A stretch of 64,000 nt of DNA from the NCBI RefSeq assembly GCF_019613795.1, contig NZ_CP080429.1:1579501-1643500 (forward strand), written 5' to 3'. Of the stretch, positions 1-8,487 are shown one piece after another. The notes below the pieces were generated by a model. That model ran no database searches, was not told where the DNA came from, and saw only the letters and a program-made list of their open reading frames with translations. Within the stretch, counting starts at the first letter, position 1. Each line of letters opens with the position of its first letter. The stretch comes from Flavobacterium litorale (GTDB lineage Bacteria > Bacteroidota > Bacteroidia > Flavobacteriales > Flavobacteriaceae). The position numbers and the translations under genes were made by a program.

Positions 1-1187
1 TGCAGGCTAACATTAAAATTAGCCAAATATTCCTCATTTTCATTACCTACAGAACGCAGCATTTTTTTATCGAGATTTCTCCCCCTACAATACAAGTTTG
101 CTATTTGGTTACGTTGTTGGTACAATTGTGCTGTAAGCCAATAGGTACCGCCGCTCCAGCCCTTAACGTTAGGTTGGCTAAACAAATCCATGCCTTGTTG
201 CCTTATAAACAATGCTGTTAGTTTATGGTTCTGGTTTTTTATACCCAGCTCATCATGCAATTGTAATGTATACGTTAATGGGTCTTTTATTTTACTTCCT
301 GCTGTAGGTTTGGCAAACTCCTCAGTAAATATTTTATTAAGTAGTGGCTGTATCTCGTAATCTTGTTCACGCAAGTAGTCCCCATAGTATACTATCAATT
401 CATCCGAAGGATTATCGTATATAAACCATTGTAATAGCTTACGTGTTATTAAATACGGTGCGTTTTTTTGCTGAAAAATAATATCAACCATAGCATCGCT
501 TTTAAATACGCCTTGCTTTCCAAAATAAGTAAACGGCTCATTATTGGTTAGTGCTTCTCGGTAGTAGCCATTATATTCGCCAGCTACCAAGCCAGCAAGC
601 CCTTTAGCTCCGTTGGTAATGTCAGTTTCGCTATAGTTTCCTTCGCCAAGTGTAAATAGCTCCAATAGTTCACGGCTCAGGTTTTCATTAAATCCTTTTT
701 TTGTATTTTTATTATTGTCCAAATACACTATCATAGCATTACTGCGTAGTATTTGTTTGGTAAGTTCTCTAAAATTACCAAAGGCATTTTCCCGTAATAG
801 TTTGTTATGGCTATACAGCCAATAGTTTACTTTTACTTTTTTGTAGGTGGCTACGTAGTGGTTGTGCCAAAAAAGGGTCATTTTTTCCCTTAGCGGATGG
901 GCTTCGGTAGCCATCGTATCTATCCACCACGCTTTCATATTAAAAAAGATTTTTTTTTCTTTTTCAAGACTGCTCCTTATTTTTTTTCGATTTCCTTTTA
1001 TAGATTGCCTTATTTGTCTTACTTCGGCTAATGTTTTTGGAGTATCGTTAAAAATGCTATCTGGAGGTGTTGTAACCTGCGATGTAAATGAGTTGTTTAG
1101 GAATTGCTGAATGCCCTGTTGCTCTATGGCTTTTGCTTGTTTGCCACTAAAACCCAATCGTAACGACCATAGTGTACTTCTATTCAT
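1..1187 (-). CDS. DUF1800 family protein (3' end cut by the window edge)
   Basis: The frame is open from an ATG at 1187-1185 to base 1, giving about 395 residues with no stop, so the C-terminus lies outside the window. The translation carries hallmarks of DUF1800 proteins: a TLFWHNHY segment early on, then NLSRELLELFTLGEG, and a block around LITRKLLQWFIYDNP. The family is common in Bacteroidota and planctomycetes and is usually followed by a DUF1501 gene; its biochemical role is not established. No clear signal peptide is visible at this start. It lies downstream of a DUF2721 gene on the same strand, 66 bases away. Family call is firm, function unknown. Confidence 0.85.
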   Translation of the reverse strand, partial: MNRSTLWSLRLGFSGKQAKAIEQQGIQQFLNNSFTSQVTTPPDSIFNDTPKTLAEVRQIRQSIKGNRKKIRSSLEKEKKIFFNMKAWWIDTMATEAHPLREKMTLFWHNHYVATYKKVKVNYWLYSHNKLLRENAFGNFRELTKQILRSNAMIVYLDNNKNTKKGFNENLSRELLELFTLGEGNYSETDITNGAKGLAGLVAGEYNGYYREALTNNEPFTYFGKQGVFKSDAMVDIIFQQKNAPYLITRKLLQWFIYDNPSDELIVYYGDYLREQDYEIQPLLNKIFTEEFAKPTAGSKIKDPLTYTLQLHDELGIKNQNHKLTALFIRQQGMDLFSQPNVKGWSGGTYWLTAQLYQQRNQIANLYCRGRNLDKKMLRSVGNENEEYLANFNVSL

Positions 1188-1253
1188 AACAATGCCTAAT
1201 TAAGGAATAATATATTTGTTTGGACTGTTATTAACGCAAAAAGTTTACCATAA

Positions 1254-1667
1254 TTACTTTTTTATTTTTTTGTTGGCTTCGTCAATTAAATCACTAAGAT
1301 GTATTTGTAGTGCGCGTACTGATATGCTTATTTCCCAAAATGATACGGCGAGTGATACTAGCATGAGTAGTAAACTAAAACCAAATAGGTACATGGCCCA
1401 TGTTTGAATGTCGAAAAAAAGTAAGGTTAATGAGAATACAGAGAAGAATAGGCTGAGTACTCCATACATTTGCATGTGCCGTATGAGTGTTAGCCTCGAA
1501 TTAAGGTTTTTAATTTCGAGTAATATGCTTTTGGTGTGTTTCTCTTCGTAATTCTTTTTCAGCCCGCGTACTATTCCTGCTATGGTTAAAAAGCGGTTGG
1601 TATATGCTAATAGTATTAATGATGTTGCAGAAAATAGTAGTGCTGGTGTTTCGAGCGATAGTTGCAT
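1254..1667 (-). CDS. DUF2721 family membrane protein
   Basis: A 137-residue protein with three hydrophobic stretches: near the N-terminus (about 8-25) and a hairpin of two helices (about 68-85 and 90-110). The order 'ETPALLFSATSLILLAYTNR', a charged Lys/Arg-rich middle, then a membrane hairpin followed by 'SFWEISISVRALQIHLSD', is typical of DUF2721, a small inner-membrane family of unknown function. It starts 10 bases after the ATPase stop, so the two are probably co-transcribed. No function is proposed. Confidence 0.75.
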   Translation of the reverse strand: MQLSLETPALLFSATSLILLAYTNRFLTIAGIVRGLKKNYEEKHTKSILLEIKNLNSRLTLIRHMQMYGVLSLFFSVFSLTLLFFDIQTWAMYLFGFSLLLMLVSLAVSFWEISISVRALQIHLSDLIDEANKKIKK

Positions 1668-1677
1668 AATTAATTGC

Positions 1678-2952
1678 CTAAAATAAAGGGGGTCGTGCTG
1701 TAATATAGGTATGGAACAGCGAGTCTTTAAATTTATAATATCTATCTCGAATTTTAATCAATTCGGAGCCATATTCTTCTTTTACGAGTTGCCCAACGTA
1801 TTGGCTTGCATTTTCTACACCCTGCTCTTCCGAAACTCTGTAGGCATCGGTAGTAAAAATATCACCATTTTCTTGTACGCTAGCGGCAAGTGCTTTTAAC
1901 ACTATTTCTCTTTGTTTGGATAATGCCACAGCATTTCGGTAACGACCTTCTAGTACAGGGTCTGCCTCCCTTTCGGCAATATCTGTTAGCACTTTTTTTA
2001 TGTACTCTCTGCTTACATTACGTACAGACTCTAAATAGGCACTTTTGTAGGTTTGTTTGCCAAGCAAATGCATAATGTACGGATGCCCGTTGGCTAGTGC
2101 GATGAGCTGATTTGTAGCTTCCTCATCAAGTAATATAGTATTATTAATTGATGCTTCGGCATTACGAACAATTTGCCTAAGATCCTCATTATTCATCTTC
2201 CTAAGGTTTATAACACTCCAGGCAAAAAGCCTATCAGAACTTAGGTGCTTTTTCATTAACTCTTGGATGTTATCGGCTACTCCAACAATACAAAACTTAA
2301 GTTCAGGAATGTTTGTTGCTAACGATTTTAGGAATGAAGCAAAGCCTGACGTATCTGGAATTTGATTGAACTCATCAATAACAATAAGAATTCCATTTTT
2401 AGTTATCTTGCTTCGTATCAAGTCCATTACAACATTTTGAAACGTAACCTGAATGTTTTCGTTTGATGCTATTGATGTATTTGACGTTTCTCTTGAAACA
2501 TTAGAGTTAATTTTATTTGCCAAATATTTATAGAGACCAGTTTTTGATTCTTTCTTAAACTGTTCAATTTCTTCTTTAGATGCTTTTACCTCCTGCATCC
2601 ACTCTAGTAACCCCCCTCTTGTAGTGAGTAATCTGTTAAGTAACTCGTCTGTATTTTGTACCGAATCGCCAGAGGCATAATACAGAGTTAAAAAATCCAA
2701 AGTTTCATCATGATAAATTCCTAATTTATCCAATAGGCTATTATCACCAGTACTCATATTAACAATTTGTCTGGATAAAGAGGATTTTCCAATCCCCCTG
2801 TTTCCTACAATAGCAATATTAGTACCTTCAGATAATAATGCATTATAACATTCAGTAACGGATTCTTCTCTTCCAGAAAATCTATCTGGATTTGCTATTT
2901 CTCTTGATGGTAGAAATGCATTGTTTACCTGATTGAGTGTAATCTTGGTCAT
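1678..2952 (-). CDS. P-loop AAA/STAND-like ATPase
   Basis: A 424-residue ATPase read from the ATG at 2952. The frame stays open to 3054, but those extra codons run through the htpG terminator hairpin (3006-3037) and give an unlikely hydrophobic leader. The Walker A motif GNRGIGKSS sits at residues 50-58. Walker B, ILIVIDEF, is at about 188-195, followed by a sensor-like region and a C-terminal winged-helix-like segment ending in RDRYYKFKDSLFHTYI. This plan matches ORC/Cdc6- or STAND-type ATPases of the AAA_16/ATPase_2 groups. Bacterial members have varied and mostly unknown roles. The 10-base gap to the DUF2721 gene suggests one transcript. Confidence 0.7.
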   Translation of the reverse strand: MTKITLNQVNNAFLPSREIANPDRFSGREESVTECYNALLSEGTNIAIVGNRGIGKSSLSRQIVNMSTGDNSLLDKLGIYHDETLDFLTLYYASGDSVQNTDELLNRLLTTRGGLLEWMQEVKASKEEIEQFKKESKTGLYKYLANKINSNVSRETSNTSIASNENIQVTFQNVVMDLIRSKITKNGILIVIDEFNQIPDTSGFASFLKSLATNIPELKFCIVGVADNIQELMKKHLSSDRLFAWSVINLRKMNNEDLRQIVRNAEASINNTILLDEEATNQLIALANGHPYIMHLLGKQTYKSAYLESVRNVSREYIKKVLTDIAEREADPVLEGRYRNAVALSKQREIVLKALAASVQENGDIFTTDAYRVSEEQGVENASQYVGQLVKEEYGSELIKIRDRYYKFKDSLFHTYITARPPLF

Positions 2953-3005
2953 GCGGTGGGGTTGTGTTGGTAATGTAAATAACAATAGTTCGGCTTTCCA
3001 AAAAT

Positions 3006-3037
3006 AAAAAACCTGTAGCATTAACCACAGGTTTTTT
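3006..3037 (-). terminator. Rho-independent terminator of htpG
   Basis: Perfect 11-bp inverted repeat (3006-3016 with 3027-3037) around a 10-base loop; read on the minus strand it ends in a T-run. It lies 73 bases past the htpG stop and upstream of the chosen ATPase start. Confidence 0.8.
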
Positions 3038-3109
3038 ATCGAGTATATCAGCATTTTATCGATTCTTTATCTAAAATATAGTCCCCTATTATTTAAAATA
3101 TAGTGTATT

Positions 3110-4996
3110 TTACTTTATCAAATCAAAACTACGCTTTACAAAAGCAGTGAGTTCTTCACCCTTTAATAGGTTTTGGCTTAGCTTAGCAAGATCCAATGCT
3201 TGCTTTACCAATGCTTCTTGTTGAGCCTTATCTTCAGTATTCAATATATTACTGGCAAGGTCGTGGTTTGTGTTTACCACTAGGTTGTACATTTCGGGCA
3301 TATTACCCATACCAAACATACCACCGCCACCGCTTTGGCTCATCTCTTTCATACGGCGCATAAACTCAGGTTGGGTTACACGGAAAGGCGCTGCAGTACT
3401 ATCCATTGCTTCAAGCTGTACTGTATAGGTAGCTTTAGGTACAATTTCTTCTAATGTAGTTTTTAATTTCTCTTTCTCTTCATCATTAAGTTTAGAGATT
3501 TTCTCTTCATCTTTCTTAATAAGATTATCTACATGATCAGCGTCTACACGTACAAAAGTTAGGTTTTCGTTATCAGCCTCTAATTTTTGTATTAGGTGCG
3601 ATACAATAGGAGAGTCTAACAACAATACCTCATACCCTTTGTCTTGTGCTTCGGCAATGTAACTATGTTGCTCATCTTTATTACCAGCATAAAGCACTAC
3701 TAGCTTACCATCCTTATCGGTTTGGTTGGCTGTAATTTTATCTTTAAGCTCCTCTAATGTGTAATACTTCTCGTCTACCGTTGGGTATAGTACAAACGCA
3801 CCTGCTTTTTCGTAGAATTTGGGTTCGCTAAGCATACCATACTCCAATACAATTTTTATATCGTTCCATTTTGCCTCAAAATCTTCACGATTTTCAGTAA
3901 ATAACGATTTTAATTTATCGGCTACTTTACGGGTAATGTAGTTGGATATTTTTTTAACAGCACCATCCGCTTGTAGGTACGAGCGCGATACGTTTAGCGG
4001 AATATCTGGGCTATCTATAACACCGCGTAGCATGGTAAGGAATTCGGGTACAATACCCTCTACATTATCGGTAACAAAAACTTGGTTTTGGTACAGTTGT
4101 ATTTTATCTTTTTGCACCTGCAAGTCAGCAGATAATTTTGGGAAATATAAAATACCCGTAAGGTTAAAAGGATAATCTACATTAAGGTGGATATTAAATA
4201 ATGGTTCGTCAAATTGCATAGGATACAACTCACGGTAAAAATTCTTATAATCTTCGTCCTCAAGTTCGCTAGGTTGCTTTGTCCAAGCTGGGTTAGGGTT
4301 GTTAATTATATTGTCTACTTCAACCGTTTCCTCCTTATAATCTTCTGGAGCATCCTCTGGTTTAGGTAGTGCTTCTGTACGTGTACCAAACTTAATAGGT
4401 ACAGGCATAAATTTATTGTACTTATTTAAGAGCTCATTAATGCGTGAGTCCTCTAAAAACTCTGTAGAGTCTTCCGCAATATGTAGTATTATTTCTGTAC
4501 CACGCTCCGTTTTATCAGCAGGCTCTATTGTAAACTCTGGGCTACCATCGCACGTCCAGTGTACAGCGGGCTCATCTCTATATGACTTAGTAATTATTTC
4601 TACTTTTTCCGCAACCATAAAGGCAGAGTAAAACCCAAGACCGAAATGCCCTATAATACCTGAATCTTTAGCAGAGTCTTTATACTTTTCCAAAAACTCC
4701 TCTGCGCCAGAAAATGCCACTTGGTTAATATATTTCTCCACTTCTTCACCCGTCATACCAATACCTTGGTCTTTAATATGTAGCTTTTTGCCCTCTTTAT
4801 CTACTTTAATATCAATAACGGGGTTGCCATATTCTACACTAGCCTCTCCAATATTAGTAAGGTGCTTTAATTTTAGTGTAGCATCTGTAGCGTTTGATAC
4901 TAACTCACGCAAAAAGATTTCATGGTCGCTGTAAAGGAATTTTTTAATTAAGGGAAATATGTTTTCTACCGAAACATTAATTTTTCCTGTTGCCAT
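3110..4996 (-). CDS. htpG: Molecular chaperone HtpG (Hsp90)
   Basis: A 628-residue cytosolic Hsp90-family ATPase, close to the usual bacterial length. The GHKL nucleotide-binding site is intact: the catalytic Glu and the Mg-binding Asn in FLRELVSNATDA (E31, N35), the DQGIGM loop at 76-81, and GHFGLGF at 116-122. The middle domain has the catalytic-loop arginine region NVSRSYLQAD. A Gly/Met-rich insertion (GGGGMFGMGNMPEMY) occurs in the C-terminal dimerisation domain, as is common in Bacteroidota. HtpG remodels client proteins with DnaK. It is transcribed alone and ends in its own terminator. Confidence 0.97.
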   Translation of the reverse strand: MATGKINVSVENIFPLIKKFLYSDHEIFLRELVSNATDATLKLKHLTNIGEASVEYGNPVIDIKVDKEGKKLHIKDQGIGMTGEEVEKYINQVAFSGAEEFLEKYKDSAKDSGIIGHFGLGFYSAFMVAEKVEIITKSYRDEPAVHWTCDGSPEFTIEPADKTERGTEIILHIAEDSTEFLEDSRINELLNKYNKFMPVPIKFGTRTEALPKPEDAPEDYKEETVEVDNIINNPNPAWTKQPSELEDEDYKNFYRELYPMQFDEPLFNIHLNVDYPFNLTGILYFPKLSADLQVQKDKIQLYQNQVFVTDNVEGIVPEFLTMLRGVIDSPDIPLNVSRSYLQADGAVKKISNYITRKVADKLKSLFTENREDFEAKWNDIKIVLEYGMLSEPKFYEKAGAFVLYPTVDEKYYTLEELKDKITANQTDKDGKLVVLYAGNKDEQHSYIAEAQDKGYEVLLLDSPIVSHLIQKLEADNENLTFVRVDADHVDNLIKKDEEKISKLNDEEKEKLKTTLEEIVPKATYTVQLEAMDSTAAPFRVTQPEFMRRMKEMSQSGGGGMFGMGNMPEMYNLVVNTNHDLASNILNTEDKAQQEALVKQALDLAKLSQNLLKGEELTAFVKRSFDLIK

Positions 4997-5159
4997 AGTA
5001 TATATGTTTTTTTAAGATTATTGTTTGTTATCCTCTTTCAAATAGAATACCAAGCAGTTTTATATGACAAATTGACATTTTAGCTTACAAATGTAATTGT
5101 TTACGTTTATTTGATATTTAGACTTTAAAACAATTCTTGTTAAAAAAATAATATAGTGC

Positions 5160-5191
5160 TTGTAAAGTAGCTTGTATTCTTAGTAACTTTG
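5160..5191 (+). promoter_or_regulatory. Bacteroidota-type promoter for the lipocalin-like lipoprotein gene
   Basis: TTG at 5160-5162 and TAACTTTG at 5184-5191 with 21 bases between them fit the Bacteroidota -33/-7 pattern. Transcription would start near 5198, about 36 bases before the ATG at 5234. Confidence 0.45.
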
Positions 5192-5233
5192 AATACAAAT
5201 TGTTGATAACATCAAACTCAAATAATTTAGATT

Positions 5234-5683
5234 ATGAAAAAAATTCTTCTTTTATGTGTATTCACAGTATTAGCTGTTTCATGTGGGTCGTTAGACCAAA
5301 AATCGCAAACAGGTCTTAAAGGTAACTGGACGATAAGCCAAGTAAGTTATCCGGGCTCCGATTATATTAAGGTAAACTCTTTTAATATTGCGGACTCTAA
5401 GTGTTTTGAAGGGAGTTCGTGGAAATTTGTATCTAACAATAATACAGGTACGATAGATATTTCTAAACCTGGATGCCCATCATTTAGTAGCCCAATAGTT
5501 TGGACTATTACTAAAGAGGGTGACTTTACGCTAAAAATTACAGAAGGTGTAAAAGCTAAAAAAGTAGCACAAGGATATTATTTAAAAATGCGAAACCAAA
5601 CAGAAAATTCCTTTCAGCTTGTAGATAGAGTAGATGTTGGAGGTAATACTGTAGATGTGATATACCAATTCCAAAAAATGTAA
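5234..5683 (+). CDS. Lipocalin-like lipoprotein
   Basis: A 149-residue exported lipoprotein with a hydrophobic leader ending in a lipobox (AVSC, lipidated Cys17). The mature part begins with LKGNWTISQV, the G-x-W signature seen at the start of the lipocalin-like barrels common in Flavobacteriaceae, and continues as predicted beta strands ending in IYQFQKM. No ligand can be inferred. It lies 56 bases upstream of the OmpA lipoprotein gene on the same strand, and this pair may form one transcription unit ending at the hairpin near 6465. Confidence 0.7.
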   Translation: MKKILLLCVFTVLAVSCGSLDQKSQTGLKGNWTISQVSYPGSDYIKVNSFNIADSKCFEGSSWKFVSNNNTGTIDISKPGCPSFSSPIVWTITKEGDFTLKITEGVKAKKVAQGYYLKMRNQTENSFQLVDRVDVGGNTVDVIYQFQKM

Positions 5684-5739
5684 TTGAATATTTCCGAATC
5701 ACAAAAACATCAAATACAAACCAATAAAGATATATAGTT

Positions 5740-6435
5740 ATGAAAACAACAAAAATTTATGCAGTAGCACTTGCCATAGTATTAAGTATAGGTATCAGTT
5801 CGTGCGAAGCGATGAAAAATACCAGCAATACGCAGCGCGGTGCTGGTATAGGTGCAGCATCAGGTGCTGTGATAGGAGGAATTTTAGGAAACAACATCGG
5901 CAAAGGCGGCAATACAGCATTAGGTGCCATAATTGGTGGTGTAGTTGGAGGTACTGTTGGTGGCGTAATTGGTAACAAAATGGACAAGCAAGCACAGGAA
6001 ATTGATGAAAAATTACCAGGTGCTGAGGTAGAGCGAGTAGGAGAGGGTATTAAACTTACACTTGGAGAAAATTCGGTACGTTTTGATACCAATAAGTCTA
6101 CACTAACTAGTACAGCAAAACAAAATTTAGATAAATTGGTACCTGTATTTAACGAATACCCAGATACCAACATCCAGATTTTTGGATACACCGACAGCAC
6201 GGGTGCTGTAGATTATAACTTAAAACTTTCTGAAAAAAGAGCAGAATCAGTAAAGTCCTATCTTTCTAGCAAAGGGTTAAGTGCCTCTCGTTTTACTACA
6301 ATTGGTAGAGGTGTAGAAGACCCAATAGCAAGTAACGAAACAGCATCTGGTAGAAGTAAAAACAGACGTGTAGAGTTTGCCATTACTGCAAATGAAAAAA
6401 TGATACAAGATGCTGAAAAAGAGGCAAAACAATAA
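5740..6435 (+). CDS. OmpA-family lipoprotein with glycine-zipper region
   Basis: 231 residues with a lipoprotein leader (ISSC, lipidated Cys22). A glycine-zipper segment (about 35-80, repeated GAIIGG/GGVVGG patterns) could insert into or associate with membrane. The C-terminal OmpA domain (about 105-220) has FGYTDSTG, the NLKLSEKRAESVKSYL helix and NRRVEF, the residues that bind diaminopimelate in peptidoglycan. It probably anchors the outer membrane to the cell wall, as in Pal/YiaD-type proteins. Confidence 0.9.
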   Translation: MKTTKIYAVALAIVLSIGISSCEAMKNTSNTQRGAGIGAASGAVIGGILGNNIGKGGNTALGAIIGGVVGGTVGGVIGNKMDKQAQEIDEKLPGAEVERVGEGIKLTLGENSVRFDTNKSTLTSTAKQNLDKLVPVFNEYPDTNIQIFGYTDSTGAVDYNLKLSEKRAESVKSYLSSKGLSASRFTTIGRGVEDPIASNETASGRSKNRRVEFAITANEKMIQDAEKEAKQ

Positions 6436-6460
6436 TAAATTAGGATACTTAAAAGTATAA

Positions 6461-6487
6461 AAAAGGCAGCCATTTGGCTGCCCTTTT
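6461..6487. terminator. Bidirectional terminator between convergent genes
   Basis: GGCAGC (6465-6470) pairs with GCTGCC (6477-6482), flanked by A-run and T-run. It can stop both the OmpA transcript and the convergent beta-barrel gene. Confidence 0.8.
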
Positions 6488-6503
6488 TATATCATAATAT
6501 AAA

Positions 6504-7124
6504 TTATTGCCAATCGGCTCTATTTTTATTTTTACCAAAATAGTATGTAATACCAAACGATATGTTGGTTAAATTGCCCGTAAAGGCATTTTTATTAGGT
6601 CGTCCTTCTGGATAAGTACCATCCCAATCAAAATGCTGTGTAAAGTTTAGTATAAACGAAGCATCAACGGTAAAAGCAAAACTTTCACTAATATAAACTT
6701 GAGGTGTTAAGCCCACAATTACATTTCCAATGTTATCCGTACCACCTCTGGTAGTAGATTTTAATGATGAGTAGCCTAAACCTCCGTGCGCAAGTAGGTT
6801 AAGGTAACCGTTAGCATACTGGTTTAACGATAGTGTTCTACCAAGGTTATGAACCCCCTGAATAGAATATCTTTTGTAGTCAGTACCAAGTTCTGGAGAG
6901 TTTCCAGTCCTAAATTTATCCGATCCAAAATCGAATTTAATTCCCCAGTTTTCGTCTACCATGTAGCGAAAGCCAACATCAAAGTGCGAAAATTCCGTTA
7001 TGCCAGGGGCTCCCGAAATTCCCAAACCATACCCAGCTTCTAGCGAGTATTGATCAACTCCTCCTCGTTGCGCATTCGCACTAAACGAGAACAGCAGCAG
7101 TAAAAGCGTAATTTTTCTAACCAT
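6504..7124 (-). CDS. Outer-membrane beta-barrel protein
   Basis: Read from the ATG at 7124, which gives a clean signal peptide (MVRKITLLLLLFSFSANAQ); the open frame extends upstream without a leader and was not used. The 207-residue product alternates polar and aromatic residues as in an eight-strand-type barrel, and ends in NISFGITYYFG, a typical outer-membrane terminal strand, followed by a short polar tail. It resembles the N-terminal barrel of larger flavobacterial OmpA proteins, but has no peptidoglycan-binding OmpA domain of its own. Function beyond the envelope location is unknown. Confidence 0.75.
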   Translation of the reverse strand: MVRKITLLLLLFSFSANAQRGGVDQYSLEAGYGLGISGAPGITEFSHFDVGFRYMVDENWGIKFDFGSDKFRTGNSPELGTDYKRYSIQGVHNLGRTLSLNQYANGYLNLLAHGGLGYSSLKSTTRGGTDNIGNVIVGLTPQVYISESFAFTVDASFILNFTQHFDWDGTYPEGRPNKNAFTGNLTNISFGITYYFGKNKNRADWQ

Positions 7125-7324
7125 GATTAATACATTTAAGTTTGGTGTAAAGATATTAGTAACAAACATCTGAACAATAAAAAATACTGAAAAAATTTAA
7201 TAATTATTTTTTAGATTAAAACTAAATTTTGATTATTTACGTAAATAAAGGTATAAATGTTTTACATTCAAAAACCTTTTAGTTTTTTTTTTGTAAAATG
7301 TATGTTTATTTAATTGGTTAGATT

Positions 7325-7366
7325 GAAAAGAGTATTACTATTTAGTGGTGCTCTTTTCCTTTTTTT
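7325..7366 (+). terminator. Terminator-like hairpin with no obvious upstream gene
   Basis: GAAAAGAG (7325-7332) pairs with CTCTTTTC (7351-7358) followed by a T-run, as in a plus-strand terminator. The preceding plus-strand stretch (7170-7324) has no convincing gene, so it may end a small RNA or be incidental. Confidence 0.4.
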
Positions 7367-7402
7367 AAGAAAAGTAAATACAACCTATAGAGCTAATTTA
7401 AA

Positions 7403-7410
7403 TACATTTG
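7403..7410 (+). promoter_or_regulatory. -7 box upstream of the ABC ATPase gene
   Basis: TACATTTG fits TAnnTTTG and lies 20 bases before the ATG at 7431. No good -33 element is seen. Confidence 0.35.
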
Positions 7411-7430
7411 CCTAGTAATAATTTTACTAT

Positions 7431-8393
7431 ATGCTTGCAGTTAAAAATTTATCTTTCGGATATATTCCCAATACGCCAATTTTAAACAATATAACTTTTT
7501 CTGTCATCAAAGGTCAAAACATTGCTGTAATTGGCGAAAGCGGTTGTGGTAAAAGTACCTTACTAAAACTCATTTACGGACTTTACGACCTTGAGGAGGG
7601 TGAAATAAGCTATAACAATGAGCGTGTATTAGGACCTAAATTTAATTTGGTACCTGGTATGCCCTACATGAAGTTTTTAACTCAGGATTTTGATTTAATG
7701 CCTTACACAACAGCAGCCGAAAATGTAGGGAAACACCTCTCTAACTTTTATCCAGAAAAAAAGAAACAGCGTATACACGAATTGCTTGAGATTGTAGAGA
7801 TGACAAATTTTGCAAATGTAAAGGCGCAGTACCTTAGTGGCGGGCAGCAGCAGCGCATTGCTCTTGCAAAAGTATTAGCACTAGAGCCTGAGGTTTTATT
7901 GTTAGACGAACCTTTTAGCCATATAGATAATTTTAGGAAAAATGCTTTACGCCGTAATCTGTTTTCGTACTTAAAGCAAAAAGGAGTTACCTGTATAGTT
8001 GCAACACACGATAGTACCGATGCGCTCTCGTTTGCAGATGAAACCATTGTAATTAAACAAGGTAGGGTTTTACAAAAAGCACCCTCTAAAGAGGTTTACT
8101 ACGCACCCACAGATAAATATACTGCCTCATTATTTGGCGAAGTTAATGAGATAAAATTAGAGCACTTAATACTTACTGATAAGGTAGATGAAACTATACT
8201 ACTGTATCCCCATCAACTTAAAATCCATGAGGAAGGTATGCTAAAGGTTGTTGTAAAACAATCTTATTTTAAGGGCAACCACTATCTCATCAAATCGGCA
8301 CTAGGTAGGCAAGTTGTGTTTTTCGAACATCATATAGCATTACCTAGCAATAAAGAAGTCAGCTTAACAGTAAACCGTAACGCTTTTGAATAA
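7431..8393 (+). CDS. ABC transporter ATP-binding protein
   Basis: 320 residues. The ABC core is complete: Walker A GESGCGKST at 35-43, Q-loop Gln85, signature LSGGQQQR at 135-142, Walker B LLLDEP at 156-161 and switch His193 in ATHD. The C-terminal third (about 230-320) looks like a TOBE-type regulatory domain, as in spermidine/putrescine, ferric or molybdate importers. No permease or binding-protein gene is adjacent on either side, so the substrate cannot be named. It is followed by an inverted repeat that could terminate its transcript. Confidence 0.85.
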   Translation: MLAVKNLSFGYIPNTPILNNITFSVIKGQNIAVIGESGCGKSTLLKLIYGLYDLEEGEISYNNERVLGPKFNLVPGMPYMKFLTQDFDLMPYTTAAENVGKHLSNFYPEKKKQRIHELLEIVEMTNFANVKAQYLSGGQQQRIALAKVLALEPEVLLLDEPFSHIDNFRKNALRRNLFSYLKQKGVTCIVATHDSTDALSFADETIVIKQGRVLQKAPSKEVYYAPTDKYTASLFGEVNEIKLEHLILTDKVDETILLYPHQLKIHEEGMLKVVVKQSYFKGNHYLIKSALGRQVVFFEHHIALPSNKEVSLTVNRNAFE

Positions 8394-8434
8394 CAATTTG
8401 CAGGAAGTGAAATTAATGTAGCAAATTGTTTTTA
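8392..8434 (+). terminator. Probable terminator after the ABC ATPase gene
   Basis: AACAATTTGC (8392-8401) is the exact reverse complement of GCAAATTGTT (8421-8430), followed by a short T-run. A third partial copy (AATTTGC, 8436-8442) also inverts against the second, so an operator role upstream of the FabH-like gene is an alternative. Confidence 0.45.
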
Positions 8435-8487
8435 AAATTTGCGGAATGTTTATTTTTACAACTAAGTATTTATTAAAATAATATTTT

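Noticed and set aside
2953..3054. Longer N-terminus for the ATPase
   Set aside because: It would translate the htpG terminator hairpin into a hydrophobic leader; the ATG at 2952 is better placed.
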